A DNA stretch of 64,000 nt. Source: Hydrogenophaga aromaticivorans. Lineage in GTDB: Bacteria; Pseudomonadota; Gammaproteobacteria; Burkholderiales; Burkholderiaceae_C. The position numbers were made by a program, and so were the translations under genes. Shown here piece after piece: positions 37,050 to 46,100 of the stretch. The notes under the pieces were generated by a model, which saw only the letters and a list, made by a program, of their open reading frames with translations, was not told where the DNA came from and searched no databases. Within the stretch, counting starts at the first letter, position 1, and every line of letters starts with the position of its first letter. The stretch spans positions 306,872-370,871 of the forward strand of contig NZ_VYGV01000016.1 in NCBI RefSeq assembly GCF_013387465.1, in the 5' to 3' direction.

Positions 37050-38111
37050 ATGCACTTTCTCGACGGAGCCCTGCTGCCCGAAAACCAGGAAAAACTTGTC
37101 ATCACCGCCGCCCCGTACGGCCCGCAATGGGAGCCAGGCGACTTTCCGTCCGACATCGCGGTCACGATCGAGGAGCAGGTGCAAAAGGCAGTGGATTGTT
37201 ACAACGCTGGCGCCACGGTGCTCCATTTTCATGCCCGCGAGGATGATGGTTCTGGCTGCAAGAACCTGGACCGCTTCAACGAGATTCTCTCGCGCCTGAA
37301 GCAGGCGGTGCCCGACATGATCATCCAGGTCGGTGGCTCAATCTCGTTCGCGCCCGTCGAGGAAGGCGCCCCCGCCGAGTGGCTGAGCGACGAGAAGCGT
37401 CACATGCTGGCGCGCCTGAAGCCGACGCCCGAACAGGTCACCGTGGCCGTCAACACCGGGCAGATGAACACGGTGGAGATCATGACCCCCGAGGACCGCG
37501 CAGGAACCTCGTTCGAACGCAAGGCGGTCTACGACGCCTATGAGGAGATGGTCGTTCCAGCGGGCCCCGCCTGGCTGCGGGAGCATCTCGCGCAACTGGC
37601 GGCCAATGGCATCCAGCCGCACTTCCAGATCACGATGAAGTCGGGACTCGTCACCCTTGAGCGCCTGATCCGGCAGGGCATCTACAAGGGGCCACTCAAT
37701 GTGAACTGGGTCGCGCTCAGCGGTGGTTTCGACAACCCTGACCCTTACAGCATGATGGAGTTCATCCGCCTGCTCCCCGATGGGTCGACACTCACGTTGG
37801 AAGCGTTGATGCGCGCCTGTCTGCCGATCAACACCATGGCGATCGCCATGGGCCTGCACGTGCGCTGCGGTATCGAGGACACGCTCTGGGGTCCCAAGGG
37901 GGAGCACATCAGCAGCGTGAAGCAGATCGAACAACTGGTGCGTATTTCGCGGGAATTGGGGCGAGGGGTCGCATCGGCCAAAGAGGCCCGTGCGATCTTC
38001 AAGATCGGCACGCAGTACCAGACGACCGAGCAGACGCTCGCCGAGTTGCGCTACCCAACCGCGCACCGGCCGCTCAGGCCGGCACTGGCCGAACGCAAGG
38101 TGGCGGCATGA
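37050..38111 (+). CDS. BKACE (beta-keto acid cleavage enzyme, DUF849 family)
   Basis: 353 residues. The TIM-barrel zinc ligands H59 and H61 lie in V-L-H-F-H-A-R, and G-L-H-V-R-C-G-I-E-D near residue 275 provides further active-site residues. BKACEs condense a beta-keto acid with acetyl-CoA to give acetoacetate and a new CoA ester; Kce of lysine fermentation is the founding member. The substrate side pocket cannot be predicted here. First gene of a five-gene operon, with an AGGAGAT ribosome binding site. Confidence 0.92.
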   Translation: MHFLDGALLPENQEKLVITAAPYGPQWEPGDFPSDIAVTIEEQVQKAVDCYNAGATVLHFHAREDDGSGCKNLDRFNEILSRLKQAVPDMIIQVGGSISFAPVEEGAPAEWLSDEKRHMLARLKPTPEQVTVAVNTGQMNTVEIMTPEDRAGTSFERKAVYDAYEEMVVPAGPAWLREHLAQLAANGIQPHFQITMKSGLVTLERLIRQGIYKGPLNVNWVALSGGFDNPDPYSMMEFIRLLPDGSTLTLEALMRACLPINTMAIAMGLHVRCGIEDTLWGPKGEHISSVKQIEQLVRISRELGRGVASAKEARAIFKIGTQYQTTEQTLAELRYPTAHRPLRPALAERKVAA

Positions 38112-38719
38112 AAGACCTGCATGAAGTGACCGTTGTCATGGTGCCGGGGTTGCGCGAGGAGACACCGGCGCACTGGCAGTCGATCCTGACCAGCGAACTG
38201 CCCAATGTGCGCTCGCTCCCTGCGCTGGGGCGCACCAACATCGACCTGGATATCCGCATGACGCAGATCGAAGAGGCTGTCCGGGCCATCAAGGGGCCCG
38301 TGGTGGTGGTCGCGCACAGTGGCGGAGTCATTGCCACGGTGCATTGGGCCCAGCGCACCCGAGTTGCCATTCACGGCGCCCTGCTGGCGACGCCGCCGCT
38401 GTTCGCGGGCCCCCTGGGCTCCGAGTTTCCGGCCCTTGCCGAATTCCAGCGCCACGGCTGGACGCCGGTACCCCGCTCGCCACTGCCGTTTCCCAGCATC
38501 GTGGCGGCGAGCCGCAACGACCCCCTGGGCTCGTATGAGGGCGTTTGCGAACTGGCGCGAGCCTGGGGCGCTCGCCTGTTCGACCTCGGTCACAGTGGCC
38601 ACCTGAATCCGGCCTCGGGCTTCGGCCCCTGGCCTGCTGCGAGTCAACTGGTCCGCGAACTGGCGCAAGACACGTCGATGTTGAAAGTCCAATCGCCCGC
38701 AGAAGACCGCATCGCGTGA
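38108..38719 (+). CDS. RBBP9/YdeN-family serine hydrolase
   Basis: 203 residues. The nucleophile is Ser71 in V-V-A-H-S-G-G, and the C-terminal G-H-S-G-H-L-N-P supplies the catalytic His. This small alpha/beta hydrolase family has esterase or thioesterase activity. It overlaps the BKACE gene by 4 bp (ATGA), so it may hydrolyse the CoA ester or an ester precursor of the BKACE substrate, which is inference. Confidence 0.88.
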   Translation: MKDLHEVTVVMVPGLREETPAHWQSILTSELPNVRSLPALGRTNIDLDIRMTQIEEAVRAIKGPVVVVAHSGGVIATVHWAQRTRVAIHGALLATPPLFAGPLGSEFPALAEFQRHGWTPVPRSPLPFPSIVAASRNDPLGSYEGVCELARAWGARLFDLGHSGHLNPASGFGPWPAASQLVRELAQDTSMLKVQSPAEDRIA

Positions 38720-38739
38720 AACAAACCAAGGAGACAATC

Positions 38740-39714
38740 ATGAAAGCATCAATCCCAGTGTCTTGTCGTTTCGCGCTCGGCGCGCTGTTGCTGGCCTGCT
38801 CATCGCTGGCCCAAGCCTGGCCCGAGCGGGCAATCAAGCTCATCGTCCCCGCGCCGCCCGGCGGGAACATGGACGTGCCGGCTCGCATCTTTGCCAACTT
38901 TCTGTCCAAGGAAGTCGGCCAACCTGTCATCGTCGAGAACAAAAAGGGCGCGGGTGGCGCCATCGGCGTGCAGGCAATGCTGACCGCACCTGCCGACGGT
39001 CATACCATCCTGTACACCAGCTCCAACGTGCTCACGGAAATACCGCACGTGATGAAGCCACCCTTCGACCCGATGAAGGATGTACTGCCGGTGGCGGCGC
39101 TCACGCAGTACCGTTACCTTCTGGTCGTTGCGCCCGACTACCCCGCGAATGACCTGGCCGGCATGGTGAAGCAGCTCAAGGCAGCGCCGGACAAGAGCAG
39201 CTTTGCGTCACCGAGTCCCGGAACGATTGCGCAACGCGGGGGAGAGATCCTCAATCGAAAACTTGGCGTGAACATGCTGCACGTGCCATTTTCGGGTACG
39301 CCTCCCGCACTGCTCGCTGTGATGTCCAACCAGATCACGATGTATCTGGACAGCGTCGTGACCTCGGGACCCCTGCTGCAGGGCGGCAAGCTGAAGGCAC
39401 TGGCCATCGCGGGCACCACCCGCTATCCCGAAATGCCGCAGGTTCCGACTTTCGCCGAACAGGGTTTTCCGGAGTTCAATGATTTCAGCAGCTGGCAGGG
39501 CATTGCGGTGTCACCCAAGGTGCCTGCCGCCGTTGTCGAACAGCTCTACGCCGTTACGCGCCGCATCGCCGGTCAGGCGACGTTTCGCGAGAGTATCGCC
39601 AAGCTGAGATTCGAGCCGATCCTGCCCGATTCGTTGCAGCAGTTCGCGCAGCGCCTGCAGTCTGACTACGACCACTTCGAAGCACTGAACCGCACGATGA
39701 CCCTGAACAAGTGA
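38740..39714 (+). CDS. Bug-family tripartite tricarboxylate transporter binding protein
   Basis: 324 residues. The signal (about 8-26, ending S-L-A-Q-A-W) leads into W-P-E-R-A-I-K-L-I-V-P-A-P-P-G-G and V-I-V-E-N-K-K-G-A-G, both Bug landmarks. The ATG follows AAGGAGA. As an operon member it probably binds the substrate of the BKACE pathway in the periplasm. No TctAB subunits are nearby. Confidence 0.9.
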   Translation: MKASIPVSCRFALGALLLACSSLAQAWPERAIKLIVPAPPGGNMDVPARIFANFLSKEVGQPVIVENKKGAGGAIGVQAMLTAPADGHTILYTSSNVLTEIPHVMKPPFDPMKDVLPVAALTQYRYLLVVAPDYPANDLAGMVKQLKAAPDKSSFASPSPGTIAQRGGEILNRKLGVNMLHVPFSGTPPALLAVMSNQITMYLDSVVTSGPLLQGGKLKALAIAGTTRYPEMPQVPTFAEQGFPEFNDFSSWQGIAVSPKVPAAVVEQLYAVTRRIAGQATFRESIAKLRFEPILPDSLQQFAQRLQSDYDHFEALNRTMTLNK

Positions 39715-39747
39715 AATCTCATCAACCTTGATAGAAATGAGTCAGCC

Positions 39748-40779
39748 ATGAAAGCAGTCATGATTGTTTCGGGCCCGCAAGGCGGCCGCCTGGAAATTCA
39801 GGAGATTCCCCGCCCGACGCCAGGTTCCGGCCAAGTGGTGGTGCAGGTGATGGCCTCGGGCCTTAACCGGGGTGAATTGATTCGGGTGGGTGAAGCGAAA
39901 AGCGGCGCCCCGATACGGGCCGGGATCGAGTTCGCCGGCATTGTCAGCCAGGTTGGACCCGATGTGCGCGGCGTTTGTGAAGGTGACCGTGTAGCCGGCC
40001 ACGGCTGGGGCGGCCAGTCCGAGTATGTTCTGGCCGAAGCGCGTGCGCTGATCGAGATGCCGTCTACGCTGTCCTGGGCTGAGGCGGCTGCATTCCCCAA
40101 TGTGTTTATCAGCGCGCACGACGCACTGGTCACCAATGGCGAATTCCGCGCCGGCCAGTCCGTACTGGTGAATGCCGCCACCGGTGGCATGGGGCTGGCC
40201 GCCATCCAGCTGGCCGCCCAGCTCGGCGCCAGCCAAGTCATTGCCACCTCGCGTTCGGCGGCCAAGCTGGCGCGGCTGCGCGAATATGGCGCGACCCATA
40301 CTATCGATACGTCGCAGCAGGACACCGTGCAGGCTGTGAAGGACGCCACCGGCGGGCGCGGCGTGGACGTGATCATCGACTCACTGGGCGGCGCGGTGTT
40401 GGACGCCAATCTGAAAAGCCTGGCTGTGTGCGGCCGCCTCGTCATCATCGCGCGCATGAGCGGCGTCGATACCGCCCAGGTCGACATCAAGCACCTGTGG
40501 ATCAATCGCCTAAAGGTGGTCGGGACCACCTTCCGCACCCGAACCGAGGAAGAGCGTCTTGCACTGATTGAAGCGTGCGCTCGCGATGTGCTGCCGCTGC
40601 TGCGCGCGGGGCGTCTCAAGCTGCCGGTCGACCGCATGTTCGCACTCGATGACATCGCGCAGGCCCACGCCTACATGGCAAGCGACCAGCACTTCGGCAA
40701 GATCGTGCTGGCCGTCCATGAAGGTGCGATGGAAACCGGTGCACAGACCTCACTGGCCACAACCAAGGAGTTAGCATGA
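39748..40779 (+). CDS. Zinc-independent quinone oxidoreductase-like MDR protein
   Basis: 343 residues of the medium-chain dehydrogenase/reductase fold. The NADPH-binding segment is V-N-A-A-T-G-G-M-G-L-A-A-I-Q-L-A-A-Q-L-G-A (about residue 147). The Cys/His zinc ligands of alcohol dehydrogenases are absent, as in quinone oxidoreductases and enoyl reductases. Its stop overlaps the next gene by 4 bp (ATGA). It probably reduces an enone or quinone intermediate. Confidence 0.9.
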   Translation: MKAVMIVSGPQGGRLEIQEIPRPTPGSGQVVVQVMASGLNRGELIRVGEAKSGAPIRAGIEFAGIVSQVGPDVRGVCEGDRVAGHGWGGQSEYVLAEARALIEMPSTLSWAEAAAFPNVFISAHDALVTNGEFRAGQSVLVNAATGGMGLAAIQLAAQLGASQVIATSRSAAKLARLREYGATHTIDTSQQDTVQAVKDATGGRGVDVIIDSLGGAVLDANLKSLAVCGRLVIIARMSGVDTAQVDIKHLWINRLKVVGTTFRTRTEEERLALIEACARDVLPLLRAGRLKLPVDRMFALDDIAQAHAYMASDQHFGKIVLAVHEGAMETGAQTSLATTKELA

Positions 40780-41579
40780 ACCTCAAGACAACCCCGCTCA
40801 CCGGGTCGGTCGGTGCCGCCGTCGAGGGCATCTCCCTTTCGGAGCCCTTGACCAGCGAAGTGTTCGAGCTACTGCGCGAGGCTTTCCTGCGCCACTGCGT
40901 GCTGGTGTTCCGCGATCAACATCTTGCTCCGGCACCGCAACTCGCTTTCGCCCGACTCTGGGGCGAACCGGTGGTTCCGGCCTTGCTCTCCAAGCTGCAA
41001 CTCGGTGAGTATCCCGAGTTGGTCCAAATCCGGACGATGTCAAAGGAGCTCGTCTCGACCGAGGCCTGGCACTACGACGCCCCACACACACCCGTTCCTC
41101 CAAAGGTCACTATGCTCAGCGCGCAGGTGGTGCCGGCGGGTGGCGACACGATGTGGAGCAACCAATACCTCGCCTACGAGCGCCTGACTCCCGTCATGCA
41201 ACGCATGCTGCAGGGTCTGCGTGTGCATTTCCGCGCCGTGCGGCTGGCTCGTTCCCAAGGCGTAGCTGCCTCCGATGCGCCCTCGGCGGTGCACCCGCTC
41301 GTGCGCACGCATCCGGAGACCGGCCGCAAGGCGCTATACATCGGGCATCCTGACAACGTGATGGGCATCGAGGGCATGACGGAGGCCGAAGGCCGGCCCT
41401 TGCTGAACTTTCTGTATGTGCACAGCACGCAGCCAGACAACGTCTACCGCCACATGTGGCGCGTCGGCGATGTGGTCATGTGGGACAACCGTTGCACCAT
41501 GCACTATGCGGTGCACGACTATGGCGATCAAGAGCGGGTTTTGAACCGCGTCACTCTGAAGGGGGAAGCGCCCGCCTGA
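40776..41579 (+). CDS. TauD/TfdA-family 2-oxoglutarate dioxygenase
   Basis: 267 residues. The iron triad is W-H99-Y-D101 and H243 (in T-M-H-Y-A-V-H-D), and R258 is placed to bind 2-oxoglutarate. TauD and TfdA oxidise a carbon next to a sulfonate or ether oxygen and release sulfite or a phenol plus an aldehyde or keto acid. Last gene of the BKACE operon. A sulfonate, sulfate ester, ether or quaternary amine substrate is possible; the family alone does not decide. Confidence 0.9.
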   Translation: MNLKTTPLTGSVGAAVEGISLSEPLTSEVFELLREAFLRHCVLVFRDQHLAPAPQLAFARLWGEPVVPALLSKLQLGEYPELVQIRTMSKELVSTEAWHYDAPHTPVPPKVTMLSAQVVPAGGDTMWSNQYLAYERLTPVMQRMLQGLRVHFRAVRLARSQGVAASDAPSAVHPLVRTHPETGRKALYIGHPDNVMGIEGMTEAEGRPLLNFLYVHSTQPDNVYRHMWRVGDVVMWDNRCTMHYAVHDYGDQERVLNRVTLKGEAPA

Positions 41580-41677
41580 TAAGCGCTGTTGCCTGACCAC
41601 ACGGCAGCCGCTTTGCGCGGGCGTCGGGTCCCCTTGAGCAATGCAATTTATCAGTGATCAGCCAAATTCGAGCGACT

Positions 41678-42097
41678 TCAGCTGAGCAAGAGCTTTCGCA
41701 CCAGGACATACTCGTGCATGCGTAGCATGTCCTTCTCGGTCGGGTCCGCCAAACGCGTGAGGTCCATGTTGTCGGCGTTGTCTGCCAACTTGACCTCCCG
41801 TGCCAGCGAATTGATCTTGGCTCTCTTGGCGGCCTCAATGCGTGTCTCTTTTGGTCCCTTGGTCAGCGCCAGTACGGCTTCAACGATTTCCGCATCGAAG
41901 CCCGCGTCACGCAAATCCTGCTCGGTCACCTTGGTGTCCTCCAGCAAGTCGTGCATTGCAGCCACGGTTTTCGCCTTGATGCCTTCCACGGCGTGCATCA
42001 CGCGTAGCACATGCAGGATGTACGGCTCTCCCGCCTTGTCGATTTGACCTGCGTGGTGAATGGCTGCGAGTTCCAGAGCTTTTTCGAGTGTGGGCAT
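41678..42097 (-). CDS. HD-domain phosphohydrolase, MESH1/SAH-like
   Basis: 139 residues from the Met at 42097; a 19-residue longer version from 42154 is possible. The HD signature is complete in outline: an early His pair (A-A-I-H-H-A-G), H-D in A-A-M-H-D-L-L-E-D-T and D in K-L-A-D-N-A-D-N. The length matches stand-alone small alarmone hydrolases (ppGpp hydrolase-like). It stands alone on the minus strand at the left edge of the accessory region, so it may be island cargo. Confidence 0.83.
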   Translation of the reverse strand: MPTLEKALELAAIHHAGQIDKAGEPYILHVLRVMHAVEGIKAKTVAAMHDLLEDTKVTEQDLRDAGFDAEIVEAVLALTKGPKETRIEAAKRAKINSLAREVKLADNADNMDLTRLADPTEKDMLRMHEYVLVRKLLLS

Positions 42098-42218
42098 GCG
42101 AAGTTGTTTTGCGCAGTGGTGAGATGAACTGATCGTATGCTTGATCTGCCCCACTATGGGGTGGCGCCGTTGTCATCGCGTGGCGGGAAATCATGAACAC
42201 TTGGGGCTGAGAGAAAAA

Positions 42219-43145
42219 TCACAGATCCAAGTTCAGCTGGCGAATGAGAGCTTCTTTGATCTGCTCCAGTGACTGTGTTTGCTCCAGCACCACGATATCT
42301 TCCAGATCGCAACGAAAGTCTGCCTTTGCAGGCGCGGACAGGGTGAGCGGAATGCGTGGAATTTTGACTCGGACTCGAACGGGTACCTTGGCCAACTGCG
42401 CCAACAAAAGGCTCACCCGGTGTTCTTCCTGTACGACCTTGAGTGTGATGCGGCTGCCCAAGGTGAACAGTCTCGTGTCGGCATCGTCGAGTGCAGATAT
42501 TTCTATGATCACGGTGCCTGCCTGCTCTTCATACCCCCCTGTGACACGACCTTGCAGATGGTGCTCGCGCTGGCTCGCTACTTGCTTGACGGCAAGCTTT
42601 CCCATGTTGAGATCAATGGGGCCGGCCAGCGACTGAACTGTAGGTACTCGCTGACCTAGCAGGGATAAGACGCTGTTCGTCAGAGCTGGATTGGGGAGCT
42701 TGTCCAACTGGTCTCGGATGCTCTCAAAACTGATCGAGCCGCTCTGCGCAGCGGCAATCACCTTCTTGATTGCCTGTACCGTTTCTCTCAACGTCACGTG
42801 TTCAGCAGCAATTTCCGGCGTAGGGTCCAGCTCTTGCATCAAGCCGACCGACGTGTTGGCCAACACCAGTGTCAGGATCAGGTCTCTGGCGTCCTTGACG
42901 CGAATCAACACGAAATGGCGACCGGGCGTTGGGTTCATGGTCAAAAGCTGGTTTTCGACGCGGCGCATCGCTTTGAGCATGTCGTCCAGCGTGCAGAACT
43001 CATCGTCTGGTAAGGCCTCACTGACGGCAGCGGGTACATCACTGGCACTGGCAAAAAATGCCGAAGCGCAATAGCCCTTTCTGGCGTTTCCTTCGCGAGC
43101 AGCCTGAGTCAGGGGGGTGGATGTTTTTCGTGGAGCAGAAGCCAT
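42219..43145 (-). CDS. Unknown 308-residue protein paired with the giant recombinase
   Basis: I do not recognise this protein. The first about 40 residues are basic and low-complexity. A possible globular domain runs from about 45 to 115 (E-F-C-T-L-D-D-M-L-K-A-M), followed by helices, and the C-terminal third is beta-rich with many Val, Arg and Lys (V-P-V-R-V-R-V-K-I-P-R-I-P-L-T-L near 265). It lies 44 bp downstream of the giant recombinase gene on the same strand with no other partner, so the two probably form an operon. Confidence 0.7.
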   Translation of the reverse strand: MASAPRKTSTPLTQAAREGNARKGYCASAFFASASDVPAAVSEALPDDEFCTLDDMLKAMRRVENQLLTMNPTPGRHFVLIRVKDARDLILTLVLANTSVGLMQELDPTPEIAAEHVTLRETVQAIKKVIAAAQSGSISFESIRDQLDKLPNPALTNSVLSLLGQRVPTVQSLAGPIDLNMGKLAVKQVASQREHHLQGRVTGGYEEQAGTVIIEISALDDADTRLFTLGSRITLKVVQEEHRVSLLLAQLAKVPVRVRVKIPRIPLTLSAPAKADFRCDLEDIVVLEQTQSLEQIKEALIRQLNLDL

Positions 43146-43189
43146 ACAAACTCAAGCGGTTGGGGAAAAGGAATGGATTGCTTTCCAGA

Positions 43190-46100
43190 TCACTGCCGGG
43201 ATGTCCTAAGGATGAGCAATGCATTCGCGAGCACTCTCACCAGGGTGGTCCAACGTGCCTTTGCAACGGTGTTGCGGGCCCATGGATCTCTGGGTTGGAT
43301 GAAGATGCGAGGCAATGAGCCGATATCGTGCGCAGGTGACCCGATGAGCACCGCATCCAGTTTGGACAGCTGGATATTGAGCGCTGGGTCCACTCTCCTG
43401 ATATCGCTGACCACTTCCAGGCAGATCTGCGACTTTTCTAAGCGAGGTGCTACGGCGATGATTTCGTCTTCCCAGTGGACCAGTTCATGCCTGGGCAGAA
43501 GCAGTTGAAGGAGCATCTGCAATTGCTGTGTCGGGATGCCTGAAAGTACCGTGATGAGATCGTGAGCTTGCGGGGATTGCAACTGCCGAACGTCGGCCGC
43601 CATGGCTCGACCTGTGATGTCGCCCTTGACTCGACCTCGAAGAGTCTCTGAACTGAAATTTGACAAGGCCAATCTTGATTCCAGGGCATCAACGGCTTGT
43701 CGTTGCAGACCGCTCAACATGTTGTTTGCCGTGCGCTGATCCTGACCCAGCATGCGAAGTCCCAAGTACATCACCTGAAGCGACAAATTAGATTCCGCGC
43801 TTGTAGGTGCACTACCCCACGCAGACGTTCTCACTGGGAGCACAGGTGATACAGCGGCGATGGGTGGCAACGTCTGACTCTTGTCCTTCGTGGTTCCCTC
43901 GGGCAGTTTGCTTTGGAAGTACTCCCATGGATCTTGATACCGTTGATCCCGTGAGCGGGCCTTGGTCAAGGCGGCTGTGCTGACACCGAGCTGGTTGAGC
44001 AGATGCTCGGTTGGACGATGTCGAATCAGTGTGGCTCGGAGTGCAAGCGCCCTGACCGGAATCCAAGCATGGAAGTAGTAGCTCAGTGTCGTCCGAACCG
44101 ATGCGTGACCTGCGCATAGTCGAACAACGTCTGTGGCCCATGCCCGGTGCTTTTGATACCCAAACAGTGCGCTGGTAGCCCTCGGCCCCGTCCCTCCTGG
44201 CTGAGGTGGTTTGGTTGCCCATCTCCAATCCGGGAGCAGAAGATGAGACACGACGTGAGCGCGGAATGCATGAATTCGAAAATTCGGGTTCCGGGCAACA
44301 CTTTGTATTGCTTCGGTGATGGCACTTCTGATCCACGCAGAGTCCACGGTCCAGGTGCCGTCGTGCAGGGTTCTGCTTCCAAAAATCAAGGCCTCAGGAA
44401 CGCCATGGGTTTTCAGTTCTTCGATCTGCTGAATGAGCGAAGTGAGTTCGTGAAGGTGTTCTTCAGTGAGTGCCAGCCTTCGGCGAGCCGCGTGGCTTTT
44501 GAGGTGTGCGTATCCGCGCGATGTAATACAGATTGCGCCGTCAGCAGTGGCGTCGCTGATGGCCGCCGTGGCCAGCTCGCTCCATCGCATGGGTAGACTG
44601 CCGAGCAACTTGATCGCGAGCTGAATGCGTGCCTGACGTAAGGGGCCGTCTTGCGATGAAATCAGCAGAGAAGCGGCTTGATCCAGTTGTTCTTGTGTAA
44701 AAGCCGCAATCGCTGTCGTGGCTGTGGCTACTGGGTACCGTTTGATCTGAGTGAGATCTGCGCGCGACGGCAGCGGGTGTCCCAGCTCCCGGAGGCATTC
44801 CATGAGCCACTCGGACGCTTCGGTCGCGGTGACCGTTTGCTTTTCATCGGCGTGTGAAAACGCCATAAGGTCCCGGCAAAATTCAGCCCATTCTTGCGCG
44901 TCAAACGCGTCAGGATCCAGATTCCTCGCCATAGTCAGAAATGGGCGCAGCGTACTCAGATAGGTGGCTTGGCTGCTCCATTCGATCGCATTTCGTTTGC
45001 TTGCTCTGATGCGGGCGGCGTTGACGGAAACCACGCGAACCAAGGTGCATGTGAGTTCGCCTTCTGTTGGAATCCTGGACAAAGACACCCAGCGATCAAA
45101 AAGTTGCGCGCGCTTCTTTTGCTCTCCCAACTTGTGGCGCGATGACCCCAGGCGGTTGACCACTTTGTAGAAGGCGCTGAACAAGTCAGTGGTGGTCCGA
45201 AGTACATGACGCGGACGGGCAGGGGGCTCGGCGCCCTGTGATGCCTCCAGCCCAAATAGGTCGGCATTTGAGCGGCTGTCCAGAACCGGAGCATGACTGT
45301 CGTTGGAATAGCAGAGTTGCACTGCAGGGGGTAGGCACCAGTCGGCCCACAGCCGGCTGCATGCAAGCAACGCCTTGGCCACGTCGACTTTTTCTCCTCC
45401 CCAGCAGTCAGGGGTCGCCTCACCGATCCACTTCTCCGCTGCTTCGAGAACCTCGGAGTAAGCACTTGGTTTGATCTCTGCGTTCTGACCATGCCGGGAT
45501 AGAAATATGGCGGTCGGTAGCTGAACAGGCGTGACCAGCACATGTTTCGAATTGGAACGCTTGAATTTTGCAACCCACCCCGCCGACCCCAGTTCGAACG
45601 ACACGTTGATGTCTTCAAATATTGCTTCCAGGTCGATGGGCTCGTTGAGCGCGTCGAAGCTGACCAGGTGAAGCCACAGCAGGGCGTGTGGGTGGTTTGG
45701 TCCATGGCCATTCATCAGCAACTCCCGGACACGATCCATGATCCGGACGGCGGCCAGGTGCCAGCGGCTGAAAACCGGTGCATCCCATTTCTCGATGTGC
45801 ACACGATAGGCGTAGTGAACTTTTTGTACCCGGCTACCAGGCGTGACAACGAATTTATAGGGGTCCGGAAAGGATGCTTTCGCGCCGATGTCTGGAAGCC
45901 ACTTCTTCAGCAAACTTTCGAGTAGGACGCCGGCAGCTTGTGTGGCTGATTCCGGCGTGTACATGGCCCCTCCGGCAGGCAGCGCGAGTCCAGCTGTGGC
46001 ATGCCCGGTGATCAACCGCAGGAGATGAGGGTCCTCGCCATCAAGCGCCCAGTGGGTGATCAGCACGTGGCGCATGAAGTTTTTTCCAGCTGAAAAGTAG

